A DNA stretch of 64,000 nucleotides from contig JACRQG010000013.1 in assembly GCA_016222805.1 (NCBI GenBank), positions 1 through 64,000 of the forward strand, written 5' to 3'. Below the pieces are notes generated by a model. The model saw nothing but the letters and a program-made list of their open reading frames with translations. It did no database searches and had not been told where the DNA came from. Below, piece by piece: positions 50,720-58,754 of the stretch. Source of the DNA: Verrucomicrobiota bacterium (GTDB taxonomy: Bacteria; Verrucomicrobiota; Verrucomicrobiia; Opitutales; Opitutaceae). The position numbers and the translations under genes were made by a program. The stretch's first letter is position 1, and each line of letters begins with the position of its first letter.

Positions 50720-51481
50720 TCAAGCCGCCGGTGGAGTGTTGGGGCCGCGCCGCCGCCGCTCCCGCGGGTGATACGCGGAGGCGAGGAGTGAGAATCCGGG
50801 GCGTTCGACCCCATCAGGGGTGAAGCGGACAAAGCCGTTTTGGGCGGCCATGCGCACAAGCGCCCCGCGATGTTGGACGCCGAGTTTGCGGTGCAGCCCG
50901 CGTCGCACCGTGGAGATGGTCGCCGGGCTCAACCCGAGCACCCGCGCGGCCTCGAAATTGTCGCAGCCATCCCCCAGCACGCTCAGCACCACCAACTCGA
51001 AGTCCGAGAGGATGCGAATCAGGGCATTGGGCCCGGACGCGACTTCTTGCACTTGGCGGATTACGCTGCTGCTCCAGTAACGACCTCCCTCCATGATGGC
51101 CTGCACCACGCCGGGAAACGCCGAGGAGGGTTCCTCTGCCGTGTCGAAGACGCCTTCGACCGGAAGGGTGCGCAGGGCCGCAAAAACCCGGTATTCCCGA
51201 CGGGTCGTCACCACCAGGATACGCCGGATTCGCCGGGGCGGTTGCAGGCATTGCGCGACGAGGTCGATGGCGTCGCCCTCCAGAGGATCGCCCAAGCCGG
51301 TGATGAACAGATCAACCGGCTCGCTGCCGATCAGATTGCGGGCGTCGGCGACGGTGCGAACGATGATAACCTCAGCCCGGCCGAGCACCTGCTCGGCGTG
51401 CTGGCGCAGGATCTCGGCGTAGAGGCGGTCGGCCTTGAGGATCAAGACCCGGGGGGTGGGGAGGCGGGCGGCTCGTTCCAT
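50720..51481 (-). CDS. LuxR-type DNA-binding protein with an atypical receiver domain
   Basis: The 253-residue protein has an N-terminal receiver-like fold of about 130 residues (RVLILKADRLYAEIL, then DLFITGLGDP). The phospho-acceptor Asp is missing: the position reads Thr or Gly in FITGLG. A LuxR-type helix-turn-helix follows, around residues 165-225 (SDFELVVLSVLGDGCDNFEAARVLGLSPATISTVRRGLHRKLGV). The C-terminus is basic. It probably acts as a transcription factor without receiver phosphorylation. It is the last gene of the left arm of the signalling island, 98 bp after the OmpR-like gene. Confidence 0.8.
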   Translation of the reverse strand: MERAARLPTPRVLILKADRLYAEILRQHAEQVLGRAEVIIVRTVADARNLIGSEPVDLFITGLGDPLEGDAIDLVAQCLQPPRRIRRILVVTTRREYRVFAALRTLPVEGVFDTAEEPSSAFPGVVQAIMEGGRYWSSSVIRQVQEVASGPNALIRILSDFELVVLSVLGDGCDNFEAARVLGLSPATISTVRRGLHRKLGVQHRGALVRMAAQNGFVRFTPDGVERPGFSLLASAYHPRERRRRGPNTPPAA

Positions 51482-51579
51482 GCGCCTGTTTTCCGCTTCT
51501 GGCGGGCGAATCCAAGAGCGCTGCCGTAATTTTTCCGTAATTTACGACACGATCGCGGCCGGAAACTGCGTGGCGGCCG

Positions 51580-52302
51580 TCAGCGGCGCGGTGGCGGGGT
51601 GGCGGCGCGATAGCGATAACCGGACTTGGGAATGACCTCGACCCAGTCGCGGAGGCGCACTCCGGCCCGGACGAGGGACTGGTCCAGTTTGCGCAGCAGC
51701 ACGCGCATGTTGCTGGTGTCCCCTTCAAAGAGTCGGTGGAGGATTTCGGCGTACATCGACTCGTACGTGACGACCTCTCCGGGAGCGCCGCCGAGCAGTT
51801 CCGCCAGTTGCGCTTCGCGGCGAGTCAAGTGGACGGAGTTCCGGCCGCGACGGAAGATCCGTGCCGCGGGGTGAAACTGTCCGCCGGCGAAGGGTACGAA
51901 GGCGGGCGCGGCGCGAGGGCCGGGTGTGGGGCACCGCGGTGTCGCCCGCTCGTACTTGGCGACATAAGCCAGGAGGACTTCAACCCGCAGCGGATCCCGC
52001 AGTACGGTGTCCGCTCCCAAGTCTAACAGGCGGGCCTCGAGGCGGGAGGGGGTCCCGGCCTCCACCATCACGATGGAGCGTGGAAGGTGGGGGGCATGGG
52101 AATCCCCGAGTTGGGAGAGAATCTGGTCCGAGTATCCATCGGCGAGGCGGTGCCGCAGGAGGAGGGTTCGGGGAAGGCTTCGCCGCAGCAGTCGCTGCGT
52201 GGCGCGCACGGAATCGCAATGCCGAACGAGCCAGCCCCGGCTTTCACAGAGGCCGGCGAGTGCGGTGGCATCGCGGGGCTGGCTGGAAACGAGGAGAATC
52301 AA
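51580..52302 (-). CDS. OmpR-like winged-helix protein with an atypical receiver
   Basis: The C-terminal ~95 residues form an OmpR/PhoB winged helix (VHLTRREAQLAELL, TNMRVLLRKLDQ, IPKSGYRY). The N-terminal ~120 residues look like a receiver (LILLVSSQPRDATALAGL, then LLLRHRLADGYSDQI). The acidic phospho-acceptor is replaced by Arg and the conserved Lys-Pro reads Asp-Pro. No ATG fits; the TTG at 52300-52302 is the most plausible start (240 residues), 28 bp after the preceding stop, but the exact start is uncertain. Together with the LuxR-like gene, it could be an output of the island. Confidence 0.65.
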   Translation of the reverse strand: MILLVSSQPRDATALAGLCESRGWLVRHCDSVRATQRLLRRSLPRTLLLRHRLADGYSDQILSQLGDSHAPHLPRSIVMVEAGTPSRLEARLLDLGADTVLRDPLRVEVLLAYVAKYERATPRCPTPGPRAAPAFVPFAGGQFHPAARIFRRGRNSVHLTRREAQLAELLGGAPGEVVTYESMYAEILHRLFEGDTSNMRVLLRKLDQSLVRAGVRLRDWVEVIPKSGYRYRAATPPPRR

Positions 52303-52330
52303 TCCGCAATTGGGGAGTTGTCGCCGCCGG

Positions 52331-53554
52331 CTAGGTGGGCAGCACCAGGGTGAAGCCAAACCGCTCCGCGTGCGGAAGGACATGGACACCCAGCAGGCCG
52401 TGACAACGCTGAATACCCTGGACGAGGCCTCGGGCGGGGACCCGGGCCAGTGGCTCGTGGAGCCCGGCCAGCCATTCCTCAAACTCGGTACCGGCCAGAG
52501 GGCTTCCGGCGGTGCGAATCCGAATCAGCAGGGCGGGCTGTCCCCCGGACGCATGTTTGCGATTCACCCACAAGACTTCCCGCCGCGGCGGGGACTCGCG
52601 GGTGGCGGAATCGAGGCGCTGAATCGTGTCGCAGTGGACGCCGATGGTGGAGTCAGGCGGCGCAGTGTCGATCGCCGCGCAGAGTGCGGGGATCATCATC
52701 AGGAGGAAGTCGATGCCCGAGAGGCCACGAATCGGCAGGTTGTTCTCCGGCGGATGAAAATCGACCGTCTTGTTCTGCCCCCCGGTGCGACTGAAGCGCA
52801 GGGCGATATCGACTGCTTGGCGGATTCCCTCACCGGGCAGGGCCGGCGAGGCGTCTCGGTTGGCGTAGGCGGAATCAAAGAACACCTCGGTGGTGGTCAT
52901 GGCCGCTTCCGCGGCGATCCGGGCCTGTTCGAGGCCCCGAAGGAGATGCTGCGCGCCGGAATCCCCTCGTGCCCGACCGGCCAGGAATGTGGTCGCGGCG
53001 GCGAGATGGGCGTGAACGGTAGTCAGCAGGCTCGCGGACTGCCGGAGGACATCGCGGGCCGTTTCCGACGCAATCAGTTCCACTTCACGTTCCAGGCGCG
53101 CGGTGTCGCGATCGGCGGCGATCTGGTCGGCCGTTTGCGCCAACATCCGGTCGCGCCGCCGCTGGCGGGTGCGGTCGACCCAGCCTGGTATTCGATCCTC
53201 GAACACCGCCTTGTCCGGCAGTGGTTTGGCGATAAACTCGAAGATATTGAGGGGAATCGCGCGACGAAGATTCTCCGCGGAGTCGAAGGCACTGAGGACG
53301 ACGAACCCCAGATCGGGGTCAATCTCCTTGGCTTCGTCGATAAACGTGAGCCCGTCCATGCGCGGCAGGTGAATGTCCGCGAGGCAGAGGTCGAACCGCT
53401 GCCGTCGGATCTTCTCCAACGCATCGCGGGCGTCGAGCGAAGCTTCCAGTTCGTAGCCTCCTGCCAACCGCAATCGCAGGGAAGCGTGAATCTGGCGCTC
53501 GTCATCCACGACCAAGAGACGTGGAGGCAGTAGTGCCGTGGGGTCGCGAGGCAT
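52331..53554 (-). CDS. Response regulator fused to a degenerate histidine-kinase-like module
   Basis: The 407-residue protein begins with a complete receiver: DD at about 17-18, phospho-acceptor D60 (LCLADIHLPRMDG) and K110 (FIAKPL). After a coiled-coil-like linker (about 130-180) comes a region shaped like a kinase dimerisation and ATPase unit. It lacks a recognisable phosphorylatable H-box and the N, G1 and G2 boxes, so it should not be an active kinase. Its ATPase-like part (GIDFLLMMIPALCAAIDTA) resembles an HATPase helix. It may sequester or scaffold the adjacent kinase, 46 bp upstream, rather than bind DNA. Confidence 0.78.
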   Translation of the reverse strand: MPRDPTALLPPRLLVVDDERQIHASLRLRLAGGYELEASLDARDALEKIRRQRFDLCLADIHLPRMDGLTFIDEAKEIDPDLGFVVLSAFDSAENLRRAIPLNIFEFIAKPLPDKAVFEDRIPGWVDRTRQRRRDRMLAQTADQIAADRDTARLEREVELIASETARDVLRQSASLLTTVHAHLAAATTFLAGRARGDSGAQHLLRGLEQARIAAEAAMTTTEVFFDSAYANRDASPALPGEGIRQAVDIALRFSRTGGQNKTVDFHPPENNLPIRGLSGIDFLLMMIPALCAAIDTAPPDSTIGVHCDTIQRLDSATRESPPRREVLWVNRKHASGGQPALLIRIRTAGSPLAGTEFEEWLAGLHEPLARVPARGLVQGIQRCHGLLGVHVLPHAERFGFTLVLPT

Positions 53555-53600
53555 TCCGGGGGTGGGGTGCGGCGGATTTGCGCGGGGCTGTGGTCGGTAG

Positions 53601-55670
53601 TCAAGACTCCGATTGGGACTGGGATGGGGCCGGGGTGGAGTGCCCGTTTCTCAGCGCCATCGGCAGGTCAACCACCACCGTGGTGCCCACCCCGGGGGTG
53701 CTGTTCACGACGATCGTGCCACGGTGCAGGTGGACGATTCGTTGCGAAATAGCCAGGCCAAGCCCCATGCCGCGGACGTCGGCGCCCATGTCCTTGGTCG
53801 TGAAATAAGGATCGAAGATCCGATCCATCGCGTCGGAGGCAATGCCGTGCCCGGAATCGACGACCTGCAATTGCACCCAACCCGGGTGAACCTTGGCGGC
53901 GCGGAGGGAGACTGATCGTCCGCCGGTGGAGGCGTCGATGGCATTGCCGACGAGGTTGGCCAGCAAGCGCTGGATGAGGACCTGGTCCGCCGTGAGCGGC
54001 TCGCGGAGGTGATTTTCGGTGGCGAGCAGGACGCCGCGGTTTCGTGCGCGAGCCGCGGTGGCGTCGCGAACCCGGGCGAAGATCCGCGCCATCTCGACCC
54101 GCTCGAACTTGGGTTCCAGTCGTTCAGAGAAAAAGAGCGTTTCCCGGAGATAGTCGGCCATCATCCGGGCAGAGCGCCGGGCGGAGGCATGCACCTCGGA
54201 TTCCACAGTGCCGTTTTCGTATCGGCCTTCGGTGTGGACCAGAAAGGCGGAAACCGGGGTGAGGAGGTTCTTCAGGTCATGGGCGAGGCCGCGGGACATG
54301 ATGGCGAGGTGTTCCATCTTGGCCTGCATCGCGGCCTGGTCGGTCAGTTGGCTGCGAATGAGAATGCTCTCCATGAGTTCAGCCACGTTCTGGAGGCGCT
54401 GCACCTCCGGGTAGGTGAAGGGCCATTCGTTGCTCTTGGTGCTGACGGCGACCAGCATGACCGGCTGGGAACTGCCCCGTGGCACCGTGACCATCGCTCC
54501 GATTGCGTGCTGGGAAAGGAAACCAGAAAGATCCTCATGCCCCAGCGTGTAGCGGCGCCGTTGCAGGCTTTCCGGGGTGATCCATGAACTGCTGCAGAGG
54601 GCCGCGAAAGCGGGCCGGGAGCGGGAAAGACTGACGCCGTTTCCGGAGTAACCGGATTCCGTCGGCACCATGATGGCGGCGGCGGGGGCGGTGAAATGGT
54701 GGCAGAGCAGTTGTTCGAACTCTTCGACCAGCCGGCCCTTTCCGGCCTCCTGGCGCGAGGCATGCAAGACTTCACTGCGAAAGGCTGCGAGGATCATGCC
54801 ATCACCGAGACCGAGCAGGATGCGGGATTGCTCGTCGAGCCAGACCACCAGCAGCCCGCAGAGGAAGACGCCGAGCGACCAAGCGGCCGCCTCCGGCATG
54901 AGGGTGGCGAAGTAGCGTGAGAGCCCCCAGCCCGATCCCACCAACAGCCCCACCGTGGCAAACCGATGGGACACCGCGGCAAGGACTTGGCGCGTATTGA
55001 AAATGCGGTGGTACGCCAGCGCCCAGGCCATGATGATGTAGGCTATAAAGACTATAGCTATGCTTGCTCGATTTAGAGAACGAAAATGAAGGTAGTTCCC
55101 TAAACCATTGAGTGTGGCCATCAAGAGGCCACCTAATCCGCAACTAAGTGCGAGGTACTGCAACTGAAGGCGCCTAATTCCTATTTGTGTTCTGATTCTG
55201 TATATAACCATTGCGGTTATAAAAGTATACAATGTAGTTGCTAGTATACTATGCAAATAATAGCTTTGGCCGCGCTTAATAAGTGATTTAGATGCTATTA
55301 TGGCAAAAGAGTCTGTTGTGCAAAGGAATGCGAGTAAGAGACCAATTACTAGCCCGGGAGCGGCATCAATAAATGCTTTGCGATAGGGGTCGATTGCATA
55401 GACAATCGAGCTCATCAAGAGCCACACGCCCCAAGGAAGAAATGATGCTACCATCGCGTTTGCTCTCAGCCAGAAGCGAAAATCGACCGACGCACCGGCT
55501 TCAAACTGTCTTCCGGTCTGCATTGCGGCAATGACGCATATCAACCAAACGATAAGAACGAAGCAAAGAAGACCGAATACTTGGTTGGCCATCCTTCTTG
55601 GATTGGCTGCGAGCACGCTTATACCAAGTGCTGAAACAAGAATTGCAGCGAGAATTGTTATAATGTCCAT
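53601..55670 (-). CDS. Membrane sensor histidine kinase with AT-rich N-terminal half
   Basis: The 689-residue protein has about eight N-terminal membrane helices (residues 1-290), a GAF-like domain (about 305-440), and a dimerisation helix with H464 in LAHDLKNLLTP. The ATPase domain has an N-box (NLVGNAIDAS), DSGHGI and GMGLGL. Its layout is close to the PrsK-type kinase. The part from about 55,000 to 55,670 (the membrane half) is much richer in A and T than the rest: 16 of 60 bases are G or C at 55201-55260, against 35 of 60 at 53701-53760. It is a paralogue of the kinase at 58748. It is the first gene of the left arm. Confidence 0.88.
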   Translation of the reverse strand: MDIITILAAILVSALGISVLAANPRRMANQVFGLLCFVLIVWLICVIAAMQTGRQFEAGASVDFRFWLRANAMVASFLPWGVWLLMSSIVYAIDPYRKAFIDAAPGLVIGLLLAFLCTTDSFAIIASKSLIKRGQSYYLHSILATTLYTFITAMVIYRIRTQIGIRRLQLQYLALSCGLGGLLMATLNGLGNYLHFRSLNRASIAIVFIAYIIMAWALAYHRIFNTRQVLAAVSHRFATVGLLVGSGWGLSRYFATLMPEAAAWSLGVFLCGLLVVWLDEQSRILLGLGDGMILAAFRSEVLHASRQEAGKGRLVEEFEQLLCHHFTAPAAAIMVPTESGYSGNGVSLSRSRPAFAALCSSSWITPESLQRRRYTLGHEDLSGFLSQHAIGAMVTVPRGSSQPVMLVAVSTKSNEWPFTYPEVQRLQNVAELMESILIRSQLTDQAAMQAKMEHLAIMSRGLAHDLKNLLTPVSAFLVHTEGRYENGTVESEVHASARRSARMMADYLRETLFFSERLEPKFERVEMARIFARVRDATAARARNRGVLLATENHLREPLTADQVLIQRLLANLVGNAIDASTGGRSVSLRAAKVHPGWVQLQVVDSGHGIASDAMDRIFDPYFTTKDMGADVRGMGLGLAISQRIVHLHRGTIVVNSTPGVGTTVVVDLPMALRNGHSTPAPSQSQSES

Positions 55671-56397
55671 TTCGATATCATCAAGAACATGGATGGCGGC
55701 CGAATCGGCGCGATGTGTCGAGAGGGGTCATTCTCTGACGCGTTTAGGAGGGAAGTCGCTGCCCCTTTGCTGGGGTTGCTGCGTCGGCACGAAGTAGGTG
55801 GAGCTTGGACTGCAGGCGGCCCTACAGAGATCGCTCTTTGAAAGGTCTAATTCCGAGAGGTTGCACAGGAGTGGTTGGGGCAGTTGAGTACTATTCCGGC
55901 GACCAGAAACTAGTTACAAGTAATCTACGCAGAGGTAGCCATGCTTGAATTGGAGGATGTCTCTCTCGTAGTTTCTTTGTTTCGTTGGCTGAGGAGTGGA
56001 GCCGTTGTGGGTTGTGTCGGGGGAATTTTCGGCAAAAGGGCAGTTGCCGGAATGCGTTTGGAGCTGAATCTCGGCATTTGCGTCTTTGGGATGTGCGCGT
56101 GATCCGGAGGATTAGAGGCGCATCAATACTGATAGCGACAGACGGGAGTTACTGGATCGTGGCACGCCGCTGGCGTATGGGCGTCCGAGTCGGATGGGCC
56201 GGCTCGGCTTCGCCCTTGCATTGGTTCTTGCAACGCTTCGGCTGAAGGCGATTCGTAAAATTCGCGTGAAAAATGCCGGAGTGGCAAGGGGCGAAAGTGG
56301 GCGCTGATGACCGCCTTGACATGCCAAATCAGCACCTGCAAACACGAGGTCGCTTGGCTCCGCTGCTGGTCGGCCAGCAACCGCGCAACACGTTCGT
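55671..56397. other. Divergent intergenic region of the signalling island
   Basis: This 727-bp gap separates the starts of the two divergent arms and should contain their promoters. Its left half is AT-rich. The right half contains an even-composition stretch and short frames with no recognisable product. A sequence cggcttcgcccttgca (56205-56220) loosely fits the -24/-12 pattern of sigma-54, but no sigma-54 activator gene is nearby. One small frame (55941-56102) is listed separately. Confidence 0.5.
55941..56102 (+). CDS. Possible 53-residue peptide in the divergent gap
   Basis: An ATG preceded by agagg five bases upstream opens a frame that encodes a short hydrophobic peptide (MLELEDVSLVVSLFRWLRSG, then a Gly/Val-rich segment). 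It has no homology that I can name. It could be a small membrane peptide or a leader peptide, or simply chance. Confidence 0.22.
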   Translation: MLELEDVSLVVSLFRWLRSGAVVGCVGGIFGKRAVAGMRLELNLGICVFGMCA

Positions 56398-57549
56398 ATG
56401 ATGACCCCGAACCTCTCGTTGGTAGAACCTCGGTCTGAGGTTGAGAAACCCGCTGTGCTGGTGGTGGATGACGAGTATGGGCCGCGGGAGTCCATCGCCT
56501 TCAGTCTGGCCGGCGAGTTCGCGGTGGAAACGGCTGAGCGAGGGAAGTTGGCCTTGGCCAAGGTCAGCCAGAAACCTTTCTCCGCTGTTGTCCTGGATAT
56601 CCGGATGCCGGAAATGGACGGTATCCGGACCTTGGAGGAACTGCGAAAGATCGACCCTCATGTCTCGGTCATCATGTTGACAGGCTATGGCACCCTCTTG
56701 ACGGCCCAGCAGGCGATGGTAGGGGGGGCGAACCAGTATCTGCGCAAACCACCGGACATCCCGGAACTCGTGCAGTCAGTGCGCAAGCAGGCGGCAGCTA
56801 CGCGGGAGCGGCGGGCGCAGGCAAAAGCGGCATCGGATGCCCAGAACCTCAACGCCGCATTAAAGACCGAGATTCAGCAAAACGAGCCGCAGATTTGGCA
56901 GGCGCGTGCTTCGGTGGAACTCGTGCACGACCTCAATAACCCGCTTTCAGTCGTCATCGGCTACTCCTCTCTGGTTGCAGAGGAAGCCCGTCGCTTGGCT
57001 CAGTTTGATCCGGTGGCCGGAAGGAAGCTGGTTGAGTTTGCTTCGATGGTCGAACGTGCCGCGGACTACTGTCACCATTTGTCCGACAATTGGCGCCTCG
57101 CATCCCGCAAAGTGACGGAATACGCTCCGGTGGACTTGGTGCAGATTGCCGCCGAAGTGGCACAGGTGATCTTCTTTAGCAATCCGGCGATCCAAGTCTC
57201 GGGATTGAAGGAGGCAGTCGTTCGGGGCTCAAAGTTCGAACTGATGCGGGTGATGCAGAACCTGTTCAAGAACTCACTTGAAGCCGGCGCAACGCGCGTG
57301 GATGTCGTCTTCAACCGAGTCGAGGAACGGGTCGCGGTAGCGGTTTCCGACAATGGTCCAGGGATGGACGCCGAGAGTGTGAAGCGAGCGGTCCGTGGCG
57401 GCTACAGTAGCAAGGCGACCGGCACCGGACTGGGGCTGAACATTTGCCGACATCTCGCGGGGACCCATGGTGCCAGCTTCTCGCTGGATTCGGCACTGGG
57501 TCGTGGAACCACGGTGAGGCTCGTGTTTCCACCGCTCCCTTCGGGATGA
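56398..57549 (+). CDS. Response regulator fused to a histidine kinase core
   Basis: The 383-residue protein has a receiver with D67 (VVLDIRMPEMDG) and K117 (YLRKPPD). A linker helix rich in Ala, Arg and Gln follows. The kinase core has H177 (LVHDLNNPLSVVIGY) and an ATPase domain with NLFKNSLEAGA, DNGPGM and GTGLGLN. No membrane or sensor domain is present, so it should receive input through the receiver. It is the first gene of the right arm. Its stop overlaps the ketosynthase start as ATGA. Its composition is GC-rich, unlike the next gene. Confidence 0.85.
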   Translation: MMTPNLSLVEPRSEVEKPAVLVVDDEYGPRESIAFSLAGEFAVETAERGKLALAKVSQKPFSAVVLDIRMPEMDGIRTLEELRKIDPHVSVIMLTGYGTLLTAQQAMVGGANQYLRKPPDIPELVQSVRKQAAATRERRAQAKAASDAQNLNAALKTEIQQNEPQIWQARASVELVHDLNNPLSVVIGYSSLVAEEARRLAQFDPVAGRKLVEFASMVERAADYCHHLSDNWRLASRKVTEYAPVDLVQIAAEVAQVIFFSNPAIQVSGLKEAVVRGSKFELMRVMQNLFKNSLEAGATRVDVVFNRVEERVAVAVSDNGPGMDAESVKRAVRGGYSSKATGTGLGLNICRHLAGTHGASFSLDSALGRGTTVRLVFPPLPSG

Positions 57550-58754
57550 AACGGCGCCGCGTTAAGATAACTGGAATTGGACCAGTTACCCCTGCTGGAA
57601 TTGGACGCGGCGATTTTGCCTCGGGCATTCTGGCTCCGTTTAGTCGAATACAGCGATTTGAGAAGCTTGGAGATCAGAATGGGCCGCTTGTCGCTGCATT
57701 CATTGATAGGTTCACGATTGGTCGATATATTGACCGATCTCGTGTGCCGAAAGGCGTGGCGCGGCACACACAGTTTGCCATCGCAGGCGCAATGCTTGCA
57801 CTAGATGACGCCGGAATAGGGGAAGGTGAGTTGGAAAGCTCAAGGACGATGATAGTAACAGGATCGTCCTTGATGGATTTTGGAGGGATTTCTTCCTCAA
57901 CTGACGCGGTACATGCTAAGGGCCCCCAAGCTGCAATTCCTAGGACGATCTTCACTACGACCAATGCGAACGTGACCGAGAGTATTGCATCTGTACTGGA
58001 GATTTCTCCACGTACAATGACACTCCAGAACTCATGTTGTGCAGGAATTGACGCGATCGGATATGCGGCTGCTGCAATCGCAGCTGGGGAAGTAGATATT
58101 GCTATCTGTGGCGGTACGGAGGCTCCCCTTCACAAGTGTCCGCTGCTGGAACTAAGGGCGGCTGGGCTCACGCCACCAACGACCGAAATGGCAGAACGAC
58201 TTGCACGGCCATTCGACCTGTGGAGAACCACGGGTGTTGTGAGTGAGGGTGCGTGCATGTTTATTCTAGAGTGCGAACAGAGTCCTCGAAGCGCGTACTC
58301 TTATATAACCGGTTACTCTTACTCAAACGACCGTGCGCAGTGGGTGTGCAGCGGAATTGCCGACGCTGCACGAATGGCGATTGCAGATGCGAGAATTCAA
58401 GTATCAGATGTGGATTCGATTTCGGCTTGGGCACCGGGTCATCGACTAATAGACCGAGGCGAGGCAGCTGCGCTGAGAATTGTTTTCGGAGACCGGCTCG
58501 GCGATTTGGCTGCCTATTCCATTAAGGGAGCTATAGGCAGTAGTCTAGGGGCGTCGCCTGCGATACAGGTTGCCACGGTTGCCCTAGCGCATCGGTTTGG
58601 GAGTATTCCGCCCACGGTAAATTGGCAATATAGAGATCCAGATTGTCCGTTGAATTTAAGTCGAGAAATGAGGACAATTTTTCCGCAGGTCACCTTAATA
58701 GATGCACATGGAGTCGGTAGCGTAAATAGCAGCATGATTCTGCAAAAATGTTAG
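57546..58754 (+). CDS. Beta-ketoacyl synthase-like protein with an altered catalytic triad
   Basis: The 402-residue protein is a clear thiolase-fold member of the KAS I/II (FabF) type. Against FabF, the nucleophile Cys is kept (C164 in NSCCAGIDAIG), K327 (YSIKGAIG) is kept, and the hallmark IPPTVNW is present. Both catalytic histidines are not: the first (FabF H303) aligns with W295, in SAWAPGHRLID, though a His occurs four residues later (H299); the second aligns with S332. The C-terminal GFGG loop is also altered. Such a protein should not carry out normal decarboxylative condensation; acyl transfer, acyl binding or hydrolysis are alternatives. It is AT-rich compared with the chromosome. 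It is coupled to the kinase genes on both sides. Confidence 0.85.
   Translation: MKRRRVKITGIGPVTPAGIGRGDFASGILAPFSRIQRFEKLGDQNGPLVAAFIDRFTIGRYIDRSRVPKGVARHTQFAIAGAMLALDDAGIGEGELESSRTMIVTGSSLMDFGGISSSTDAVHAKGPQAAIPRTIFTTTNANVTESIASVLEISPRTMTLQNSCCAGIDAIGYAAAAIAAGEVDIAICGGTEAPLHKCPLLELRAAGLTPPTTEMAERLARPFDLWRTTGVVSEGACMFILECEQSPRSAYSYITGYSYSNDRAQWVCSGIADAARMAIADARIQVSDVDSISAWAPGHRLIDRGEAAALRIVFGDRLGDLAAYSIKGAIGSSLGASPAIQVATVALAHRFGSIPPTVNWQYRDPDCPLNLSREMRTIFPQVTLIDAHGVGSVNSSMILQKC

Noticed and set aside
55531-55797. An 88-codon plus-strand frame
   Set aside because: It overlaps the start of the kinase at 53601-55670 in antisense and has no coding support.
56160-56220. Sigma-54-like promoter sequences (tggcacg...tggc and cggcttcgcccttgca)
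   Set aside because: Matches are imperfect and there is no sigma-54 activator gene in the island.
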